This document shows positions 37,301-49,300 of a stretch of 64,000 nucleotides of DNA, piece by piece; position 1 is the first letter of the stretch, and every line of letters starts with the position of its first letter. The position numbers and the translations under genes are program-made. Source of the DNA: Oegoconia quadripuncta (taxonomy: Eukaryota; Arthropoda; Insecta; Lepidoptera; Autostichidae); contig OX438741.1 of assembly GCA_949316235.1 (NCBI GenBank), positions 21,790,324-21,854,323 on the forward strand. The letters are read 5' to 3'. Under the pieces are notes generated by a model. The model was not told the DNA's origin. It worked only from the letters and a program-made list of their open reading frames with translations, and did not search any database.

Positions 37301-40300
37301 TACCTAATAATTTTACGCGGGTAGAAACTAGGGCGGAAGAATAATTGAAATGGGGGAGGGGAGGGGGGGGGGGTCCAGTTTGGTATTTGGTATCCGATTC
37401 GGATGTACACCAACTAAACTAAAACTAGTTTTAAAGTAGTACTGTCGCTTTCTCCCTGGAACAGTACGATGTGACGGCACCACTCCAAAACTGGTTTAGT
37501 TTAGTTGGTGTACATCCGAATCGACACCATTACTTTTACTACCGTAGGTAACCTACGTTTCTCAAGTTTTATACAAAGTTTGCTAAATAAGGTTGTAAAG
37601 ATTATTAATAAATAATGACGTACACAGCTTTAGAGACCCAAGAACAACCCAAGGATTGGCTCCCGGGGTTTTCATTTTTCCGAAAAATTATCGATAATTT
37701 GTGTTATGAGAATACTTACCTACCTACTTTATAGCAATTTACCGATATTTATTGTTGTCAACATTTATCCGATAATGCTCGGGAGCCTAAGACAATTCAT
37801 GTAATTGTAATTCAGACTACCCAGATGCTGCAGATGGTACCTAGGTACCTACGAGTTAAACTTGGTATTAATGATTGTTTAAAGTTTAATAGGTTATTAT
37901 CTAATTAACGTTGACATTATAAATTATAATTAAATATGAATGACATTTATTTAAATCTAGACTAGATTATTAATTTAGATAGAATGTATTTAAATTTAAA
38001 TACTTATATTATACGCCTAACGGGCTAGTTACATTGGACATTCCATTGACCGGACATCTGTATCTTTTTTAACACATGTAACTTTACAAAAAATGACTTG
38101 AAAATTTAAATTGAACGTTCCAATACTTTATTAGGTGTGTTCGTCAAACAAAACCCACAACATTGTATAGGTTAGGTTGGTACACCTACATATTTTTTAT
38201 TCAAAGCATTTGCAAGTCAATGGCGCCCGTGATTATACGGAATCCTGAATCGGTTGTCAGCGGATATCGTTATTAGGTCAATGTTCCGAGTATTGTGGCA
38301 TAGAGGTACTGCGGTTTTATATTGTCTTTCTCCAGACGGAGTGAATTTCTGTGCTCCAAAATATCCAGGACATAGACATTCGACTGTTTCTTTTTCATTG
38401 CAATTACTTCGACATTTTTGAACCGATTTCTATAATTCTCTTGTATTATGTTTTGGAGTATGTGGTATTTTTAACGGACATCAAATAGACGGAGGTTCTA
38501 TGTCCGTCTGTATTTTTAATATATCAATTGTTAACTCAATTTTAAATCAAATTATTTTGATGCATTCCGACAATAGAGGATGGAACCTTACTGAATCGGT
38601 TGTTTTGCCAATTTAAAATTATAAATTATAATGTTCTATTCCTGAGATAAGCATAATTCCCGATTCAATTAACACTGTCCTATAAGTTCTATCTACTCTA
38701 CCGATCAAATAAAGACAGCGAACTGTTTGGACCAATAACATTTTCCCTCTTTGGGAAAGCTTGACACATTCACACTGGTGTGATATTGAATCGAACGGTG
38801 CGAACGTTAAGAAAAAGCGGTTTTCTAATCTTTCACACTAGGCTGATAGAGCAATGTGAACGTAATTCGGACGGGTTCATTACAATGTGAATTCAATTGT
38901 TTGTTGCAGGCAGCAGAGAGTGCACAACCGGAGTCATGAGCGCGACTAGTGGTTGCCACTCACACCAAGCAGGGTAGCTGTTCTCAACAGTGAGTCATAC
39001 ATATTATTACTAGCGTCCCCTCAGCTCCACACGGGTATTCTATAAATATAATATGCATGTATTAACATAAACCTTCCCGAAGGAATTCACTAAATTATAG
39101 TGAAAACGGCATCAAAATCCATTGCGTACTGTAGAACAATAGCGCACAAACAGAAGGACGTGGGTAGCTTAATTGTTTTATACTATTTAGATGAATGTTA
39201 TATTTTGTACAAAATACAACAAAAAATACATTTATTTTGCTCTAAATGTGGTACACAGAAAATCATTCAAAATATAAAGTTTCACACATTTTACCAGACA
39301 CTGGCATGCTAAATTTAATTATATTTACACATTTAATTAACGATTATATTTACGCGTGCACATTATACGTAGTTACATTAATTATTTAGTTAAAATGTCA
39401 GATTCACAGAAGTCAATAATAATTTAGTTACAATGTCAAATTCACAGAAGTCAAAATTAAATAGTTATGTAAGTATGTAGGTAATAATTAAATTGTATTC
39501 ATAGCTTTGGGTATTTGTAAAAATCAAAATATTCATCTACTAAGTAAAAACAGCATTGTGTCAGCCACTGTTTAAGTTTCCTTTTGAATATTTCTAAGGG
39601 CAGAGATTTCATATTATCATTTAATGTGTTATATATTCTTACAGCCATTTGATAGCTATTTCTACTACTCTAGCCTCGAGACTATAAATACGAATAAATC
39701 TCAGTAAACAAACAAACTTGTGTTACAACATAAACATCGTGGAAACGCCTGAAGCGATTTACATTACATATAGCTAAAGATCATCTTGAAAATACTAACT
39801 TTAGAAATAATCGTTTGCAAATTAGCTGTTTAGGAGCTACAATGCCACAGACAGACAAAGACTTCAAATATGTAACGTTATTAACATTCCTCTTCGGGAG
39901 TTAAAAATGGCCCCGTGTACCAGACAGTGTACTGTGATATTTTAGTTGAATAGCTAGTATTTTTTTTTAACACTTGACCTCAATCTCACCTGATGTTAAG
40001 TGAAGATGACGCCCAAAGTGGAAGCGTACTGACCCGGAAACCCCATCTTATTTAGGAGACTTGCTATCTTATCTCTGACAACCGGTACAATCGCAATGCT
40101 ATTAACATTGCTGCTTGGCGGCAGATTTAGATAAGATAGTGGTAGCTAGCCTGGCGGACATTTAAAATGCCCTACATCCAACAAAATCGAGTACTAAACA
40201 TGTACCCCAGTGGTGATGGAACCCACGTGTAATGTATTTCCCCTCTAAGTTTTTTTTAACAATTAGTAAGAAAGTATGCTCGAAAATCGAGCAAAATGTG

Positions 40301-43300
40301 CTACCTACTATTCGAGCAAAACGTAGTTTCTCGTGCTATCAAAAAATAAACGTCGATTGAGATTGAATAAAATAAACATTTCAGATCTAGTCCCAATATA
40401 AGTAAAAATGAACGCTAGATAACGGATAGAGGTCAATACTTTATCTCACGACCTCCTGAAACAGGCAACATAAGGTAATGTGACTGGGGAGCGTGCCCTC
40501 TTCAAAAGTTCCTCTCGCTACCCATCTGACGTTGGGTTACCTAGGGGCCGATCGCGTTAAGTTTGAACGATAATACCAAAGCTAAACCATAACCAAAAAC
40601 GTTCCGTACGAACGGTAATATCGTTGTAAAACGGCCCGATTGGTCCTATGGTTGGTTGGTTATTTGGGTCAAGCCATCACCGGACCTGGGACTCAGATTC
40701 AAACCCGCAACCGGTTTCAAAAGCAGGGGTCACTACCCACTTATTGATAAAATCTTGATAAAGATGATCTGTTAGACAGTCAATGTGCCATATGTATTAT
40801 ACATTTACACATGTGCAAAAAGCTGTGGGAGGTTGTTACCTACCTATTGGAATATGACGTAATATTGATACGTCACTTTGTGACTAGATTTTTTATGATT
40901 TATTTTTGGACTTTATAGACTTTTCAAATATCTAGTAGTACATACAGACACCAACGGGAATTGAATTAAGTATCAATGTTTTTTTTATATATATATCCTT
41001 AACACGTGATTATTATTAAATCCTTTATTGCACACAAAATAAAATCACCATCATCAGCCAGTAAACATCCCACTGCGGGGATATAGGCCTTCCCTCGTAT
41101 ACCAATACAAGGAATATTTAACATAAATAGTAAAAGTGTACAAAGGCGATCTTATCACTGATAGCGATTACCTACAGTGTTTTATGTTAGAGGTTTATGA
41201 ATATAGTTTACAAGGGATGCTATTATGTTAACATATACAGAGTGAATTTTAATTCGTGTAATTCCCATCAACTCGTGACGTCACTCTTGATTACAGACAG
41301 CTTTCCCCAAGGATCCATAGTCGAATTCGGTCAAAAAAATTTCGATTACCCATACAAAGTATTATGACAAACAGCAGTAAAAGCAAAATTGAAATAAATG
41401 GCGAGAGAGTTGACTATGTCCATGAGTACATTTACCTGGGTCAAATAGTCTCCTTTCAGGCACGACAAGATAAAGAAATAGCGAGACGCATTGAAAATGC
41501 CTGGAGGAGCTTTTGGTCCATGAAGGAACACATGAAGGGCGACCTTCCACTGCCACTAAAGCGCAAACTCATGGACGTGTGCATTCTCCCGATCCTCACA
41601 TATGGCGCTCAGACTTGGTCTTTGACAGAAGCCCAAAGGTTCAGCCTCAAGGTTTGCCAACGAGCCATGGAGCGAAGTGTACTAAATGTTAAACTGACCG
41701 ATCGCGTCCGAAACACTACACTTCGCTCTAAGACCCTTGTTGCTGACATAGCCACAACGGCCGCCAAGCTGAAGTGGGACTGGGCGGGCCATGTTTGTCG
41801 CATGCCAGACGATATGTGGGCCAAAATCGCCACCACCTGGAGCCCACCATTAGAAAGAAGGCGTCGCGGCAGACCGAAAAGGAGATGGAGGGATGAGTTG
41901 GATAAGTTCCTAACCAACTGGTCGGAGGAGGCCTGCAATAGAGAGCCGTGGAGAGAGAGGAGGGAGGCCTTTGCCCGGCAGGGGGACAAAGTAAACCACT
42001 CTGTAACCACCGTATCTTTTACCTGAAATTGGCACAAAGCTACAACTACCACCGTATCTTTAGTATGGAAGTCCAATTTTTAGCTGAATTCGGCTATGGT
42101 TCCTAGTGGAAAGTTGTTCGTAATCAGGCGTGGAGTCACCAGTAAACCCGAATTACAAGAATTAAATTTCACCCTGTATTCCTATAAGTGACTCATGAAA
42201 GGAAAATGTTACGAGTTTTATTACGAAAGGTCAGGTCTCAACAGTGATAGCAAAATATTGACTTTGGGCATTATTCCTTTATCACATTTTACAAAAGTTA
42301 TGAGTTTAGGGCCTGTATACTTAATTCCGTTGTAAACCTGTTGAAAAAGGACCGGCGGTCAAACAATAGTATTTTTTAACCTCGACCCAAAAGGGTTAAA
42401 GGGGATGTCTGTCTGTGTGGCATTGTATGTAGTGCCAACACGGTTGAAAAGATTTAAAACCGGTTTTTGATTTAAGAAGCTGATGTTTGCAAGATGATTC
42501 TTAGACAAATGGATACATTAGTTGCCTTATTTACCTACACGGACTTGAGATAGCCTCGGGGGTTTACTAAAATATTAATGCAAAATTTTTAAATTATTAA
42601 GGTACTAGGTGTATCTTTTTACCCGACCGCCTCCTTAGGCCTCCTTCCTTAAAGGAGGGTAATGTTTTTCGAGTGTATGTATGTTAGTATGTAGATTTCC
42701 ATGTTACCTCATATAGCCTAAATGGGTTGACCGATTTCGAAGTGCATGGTGTCGTTAGATTCGTCTAGATTCCTGGAGTGTCATAGGATACATTTTATGG
42801 TGAAAAATCCAACATGTCGCAAATGCTGTCGGTTTTTTTTTTTTATTTTATTGTTATTTCCAGGAGGATAAACATCCCACTGCATTGATATATCTCGTTT
42901 AATGATGGAGTATAGGACGACCTGTTTGGCGTAGTGGTTAGAAACTGACTGCTTTACCAAGAGGTCGCGGGTTCGAATCCCGCTAGGGGCATATGTTTGT
43001 ATGATGAATACAGACATGTATTTCCGAGTTATGGATGTTTTTCATTATATGTAAATGTACAAAAAAAAATGTATTTGTGTAGTTTATCAACCGTCTGGTA
43101 TCCATAACCACAAACCTAGTGGTTTAATGTGGACCTAGATTGCGCTGTGTGTATGTGTAAAGATATTTTATTTTATTATTTATTATATCTACTCATAATT
43201 TTACACCGCTTAGCTACATGTTGTGATGTCTCCTAACGGAATCCAAACAAGTGCACCACGCATAATTGCATCTTGCAACGCATGGGTACACTCGTGTAAT

Positions 43301-46300
43301 TATACTCTGCGCGCAAGAACTATGAGAAAACTATAATGTGCTGGTCTGTTAACAGAGGAGAAAATGTATAGTAAGAGTATCTTTGAAAAGGCTGACTTGA
43401 ACACTGTCTTTTTTAACCACGACGGTTGTTTGACGGCGTTGTGTTTGTGTCCAACCTTTGTCCGCATGTAGATATCTTAGTAATGCGTGGCCCGAGTTCA
43501 GTGCGGTTTCAACGACGGGAGAGGTTATAGTCATATTTGATGAATATCAGTTAAACCGTTTTAAAGATATTTAGCTTTAAACAGTTGTTTGGGCAATTTG
43601 GATACCACAGACTCCGGGATTTTCTAAATTTTCTATTTATAGTTATTTTTCGTTTTCATTGAATTCCTTTAAATAAATAAGTTATTGATCGATTTTTTTG
43701 AAAATAGTTACAGGTGCTCTAAGTATTTATAATTAAAAAAGTTTACAAAAGAGCAAACAGCTTTCCTGTGGATAGTAAACCGGTCATGATCCAAGAATGA
43801 ACCATGATGTTTGCGAATACTATTATCGTAATCTATCGGTAATTCTGATCGGTCCCGATGCAAATAACAGAGCTATAGTTCACTATAACGAGAGCGGTTT
43901 GCGAGCAGTCCTTGTATTTGCTACGTGAAGCTGAGTGCTATCATCACCAGTGGTCCGCTCCAACATATGCTATACCTGTAGGGTGTAGGGTAACCTGTAG
44001 GGTTATTTCACAATACATTTTTAGCGACAACAGACAACAAGTTATTCTATAGCAATATATAAAAATACATAAATAAATTGGACCAAGCACAATTTACAAA
44101 AAAAATAATATAATTATTCATAAATAACTGTGTGATTTTCGATATCGTTATCGATGACGTGAACCAATGACAAACCAGCGAAAGGTTTGGTATTTTGTTC
44201 CTGATTTCATTCTTTGTTCATTTGCCTAGAAAATAATTACTTTGGTATTGTATGTATTAATTCAATTAATTATTGACTTGGTTGGCTCATCGTACGCTCG
44301 ACAAGTTACTGTTTCCTCATTGGTCAACGTTATCAATCACAATATAGATGTAGTTATTTTATACGAAGTAAGAATACGTAATTTTTGGTGTGTAACTTCT
44401 TATATCTTAAAGTTCCACATTTTTTGCAGATAGCGGTAATAGAATACATACAAATATTTTCTAACGAATCGGTAGCTTGCTTTAGGTATAGTTTAGGTGT
44501 TTAGTTATAAAACCTACAACGTTAAATTAAAATTACCACGGTGAACTTCATTGCGTCTTATAAGATACTAAGATCTCCTAAAATAATTATTATCTAAAAA
44601 TGTTTATTGAGGCGTGACATGTGCCCTCGGGCAAATTTAAAAAAAATGTAAAGAAATTATTGATCGTTTTATTAGAAAATAAACTAATCACCTATATACT
44701 ATACCTAAATCAAACCCTTTGTTCCCAGTAGTTCTGTTGGACAGTTCTGTTAGCCGAACTAATGGGAATTTTTGTCTCTCTAGTTCTGTAAATAACTGGA
44801 ACTTTTTTTTGACCGAACTAATGGGATTTTTTTGTCCCACTAGTTCTAGTGAATAACATGTCAACCTAACACGAAGGGTATGGCGGGCGATCCGGGCTCG
44901 CTCTGCTCGCCCGGCTCGCTTCCGCCATACCCTTCGAACCTAACCTATCCATGTCGGGGTGCCAAAAACTCCCGTGCTCGCTTCGCTCGCACTCGAATTA
45001 GAACTCGGCAGAACTACTGGGAATCCCTAGTACCATTTGTTCTGTTGATAGAACTAGTGAGACAAAAATTCCCATTAGTTCGGCCAACAGAACTGTCCAA
45101 CAGAACTACTGGGAACATAAGAATCAAACTACCGATTTGTTAGAAAACATTTTTACCCTATCACTGAAAGGGGTCTATCCATGTGCAAAAAATTAAAGTA
45201 AAAATCGTTCGCTTACTGGATTAAGAATACCGCGCCTGATTAAAAATATAGTCGCGCGGCACCAGAAAATGAACATTAAATTTTTTCAATTCTGCGTGGA
45301 ATTCGCCGTGGGAGTGATATTAGTTCTGTTTTAATTGCCTTGTCCTTACATAATATGGCGTGTGAATTTAAACAGTTAAACCGAGTTTTGTGTGTGATTC
45401 TAAAGGTCGGATAACAATGGTGAATGAAAATTTATTAAAGACGTTTCTTTGGAATTTCAGTTTGTAGAGCAGTGAGTTTCGCAGGCTACCAAAACGAGCT
45501 TCCAATTGGTATAAAGGCGGTAAAATAATTCAAAACTGTGGACTAGATAACGCATGTTACCGACTTGCGCCCTTATTCGTACACTGATAAATTCATTCCC
45601 ACTGCAAAGGCTAACGGTGTACTGGTGCGGGAGGAGGGCGACTGGTACCGCGAAGGCCGAGCCTTTGAATCGACTGTATGCACGTGATCTATTTCCATCA
45701 TAAAATTGATCTCATGACCTAACATACAATAAATATGACACGCTTGAGTTCATACAATTTGACGCACTTGTGTTATACATACATACATAGAGTCACGCCT
45801 GTTTCCGGTAGCGGTAGGCAGAGACCACAGAGTCCACTTGCTACGATCCTGACACACCTCTTTTGCTTCATTCACTTTCATAAGATGGTTATCTCGTCTA
45901 ATTAATGTCTGTGGCTGTGTAGCTACGGAAGGACACACATTTGCACACTCAAACTCAAATCATTTATTGCATTCCTTATGCTTTGGTGTGATGACATTAT
46001 AGTGTACTGTATCAATAAGGACTATATTCTTTTAGCGTTAAAAAATCTTTCTGTAATATTGTTCTAATCATGATATATATAAATATGACCTATTCGGCCC
46101 TCTCGGGACAGAGGGATAAGTAATATAAAAATGCGAATAATTTATTGTTTCAAAATTAAATTCTGTCCTCCCCAACTCGGTCCAGTCGCATAACAGGTCC
46201 GTCGTTTATTATTTATTATGTAGCGGGGTTGTCAGGGTTGCCGTACGGGCTTACCTAAATATAACTTGGTTAAAGACTGGCGGATTATGAACCGTTTTGT

Positions 46301-49300
46301 GATTTGATGTTTGATGATCAAATCTAGGGCTCAATTCTGACTGAATGTTTCGGTAAGCCAATTTAAAACTTTTGCCTTTAGAATCTGTATTAATAAATCG
46401 ATCTTGAGATTGAAATCGCGTCTCAGTCTAATACAATTTTTTTGATACTGTTTTAATATGCAACAGATTCTCAAGTGTCAAGTTAAGGCCATCTCAATTT
46501 TGAGAACAGTTTATTAATACGGGCCCAAGTTTCGAACTTTCGAGTTCCGTTTTAAAACAAACGAGTAATTCAGATCAACTAACAGACAAGAATTCCAAAT
46601 TCAAATAGATACTCGACGTTTTCATATTCTATATTCAAGTCAAACACCATTTAATGAGCTCTATGTAGTAGGTAATAAATACGTCGAGGGATCAGGTATG
46701 CACTTGTCAGTGCCGGGGGTCGTCTGGGGCTAGAGTCCGGATCGATTGACGTCGCCACGGAATCAGCTTCCGCTAGGGAACGGCAGTTTTCAAGTCAAGT
46801 TCACTATTTATACGAACCATTTTGAGACAATTGAGCACCCCTTCCAACTCCAGCTACTATTTTACTCAGATGTAAATGTAAAAATCATTTATTGTGTCAA
46901 AAACAGAGTTACAATACAAGCAATGAGGTAGCCCTGGTCCCCACACTAGGATTCCCTGTGTTGTGGGTAACCAGTCTCTTCCCCATCCAATAAACAAAGT
47001 ATCACAAGTGTTATACCATATTTCTCATGAGAATAAGACATATGGTAAATATATGTCTAGATAATGAGAAGCTTATCGTTGCACTTCCTGAAATATGACC
47101 ATTTGAAAAGCTGATTATTGCACTAACTATTCACTGACTTCTTTAAAAATTTTAGATCACTTTCAGTATATTTTGCAAAACAAATAAAATATTCTTTATT
47201 GCACAACAATAAGAAACATAACACAAAGATAAACAAAACAAACGGGACAGTACAATTTGGCGGCCTTATCACTAAAAGCGACCTCTTCCATGCAAACTTA
47301 GGGTTAGGAAGCATTACGCACATGATAGGTATGTAGCGTGTGCGGTAAACTAATTTTAATAAAACAATTACGACGACAGTGTTAAGTGACTTTGAACTAT
47401 CAAACAACTTTGCTATCAAAACAAATAGCGAATGCTTAGCATAATTAACTGGAGTACTTCTTGTAGGTTACTTAAATGTAATAAAGTATAAAATAAAAAA
47501 TAATGTCAAAAGATTGTAGTCGTCCCGATCACATTTGTCAAATTTCTCACTTTTTCCTTTATGTGCACACACCAAACAGTGACGTGCACAGCGTATTGTC
47601 ACAGGGTAGACAGAATGATAAAATTTGCTATTAAATGAGAAAAATACCACTACAAAATAATAACTTTTATAGCAATCCTCGTAGCTGTTTAGAATATTTC
47701 TGTTCACACACATCATCATGAATCAGCTATCTTGACAATGCATTTTGAGGAAAGCTTACATAGTGTAGGTTCCTGTATGGAGGGCACGCCACTGACACCA
47801 AAATACCAAATTGCAAATGGTTCGCGTAAATAGTGCACGGCGCCGTACGAACGCTTAGTTTTTTTACTAACTATTATTTTAGTATGCACAATTTTGAGAA
47901 CTTGGCTTGCTTTGCGCTTCGGTCATCCGCATTTAAACAAAGCTTATAAGTACCTACCTATAAGTACCTACCTACAAGTGCCCATCGTAGCTCCATAAAT
48001 TCAAGCATTTATTTCAACGTAAGATACATGATATCATTTGTTGGAAATAAAAATAGGGCTAGTCAGTATGTCCAAGCTACCACGCTTCGTAAAGGGAAAT
48101 CATCTGTGGGAAAAGAAGCGGCGCAAGAAACCCACAGGATCATTTTTCTTTTTTTTTATATACACAAAAGTATACAACTAATACAATTTTATAGTTTTTG
48201 GGAGCTGGGCGAAGTATACTAACGCAAGAACATTACAGGACCGTCCTTGTTTGTACTTACGACGTTTTGATGTTAAATACGATAACTTGAATCATTCTTA
48301 CGGGGCACCTTTACACGATCAGCCTTAACTGTACGATAGCACATTTTGTAATTTGCGGACGCAATGATGTATGACACTCCAGATATCAAGACGAATCTAA
48401 CGACACCATGCACTTCGAAATCGGTCAAGACGTCTAGGCTACATGATACGGCAAAGAAACAGACATACATAATAGATTCGAAAAACAATAGCCTCCTTTC
48501 TTGGGCAATCCCGTTTAACCTAGATGGGGGTCGTTAGAACTGCGGCTGATATAACTTGAATATCTACAACTACCATAAAATATTTCAATTAACTTAGTAC
48601 GCAATTTTGTTAGCGGACCCAAAATTGTTGTGTAGGTAAATATAGGTATCGTACCGTGAAATGAATCACACGTACAGGGTTGGAATCGATCCGGGCGGTT
48701 GTCAGGACAACCTGTTGTACGGATTCTGTGTGTCTAAAAACAGGAGGGTCGCCGGTCGGCAGCAAAATACAGGAAATAAATATGAAATGAAATGAAAATC
48801 ATTTATTCATGTAGGCAATACAATATGCACTTATGAACGTCATTTGTTTTTAAACTACCACTAGCTCGGAACGCGACCACTACTGAGAAGAGCTAGCGAG
48901 AAACTCAGAGGGTTTGTCTCTTTTTTATCATTTACAATCAAGAAAGGTTACAACAATTTTTATATATCGTGTAGAGGAGCTGTTTAATCCTATGGATTAC
49001 TTTCATTAATGTGGTCTGAAATTTTGTAATATCCCTTTTTGCATAATTTTTGTTTTATAATAAGTTTAAATTTATTAAGCGGAAGATTCCGTATATCCAT
49101 GGGAACCTTGTTGTAGAAGCGCACACATTGACCTCTGAATGACTAACTTTTCTAAGTCTACTAAAAGATACAGCTAATAAATTGATAAATAGGTATTGCG
49201 AGCTAAACCAGCACTCGTGGCGCAGTCGCATTCGCTTAACTTCGCTAATCGAATATGAGTGTATTCAATTAGCGAAGTTAAGCAATGTCAGGCGCGGTCC

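Noticed and set aside
44880..45143. Arg-rich 87-codon protein
   Set aside because: It lies wholly within the foldback element M4 and its GC hairpin; no independent support.
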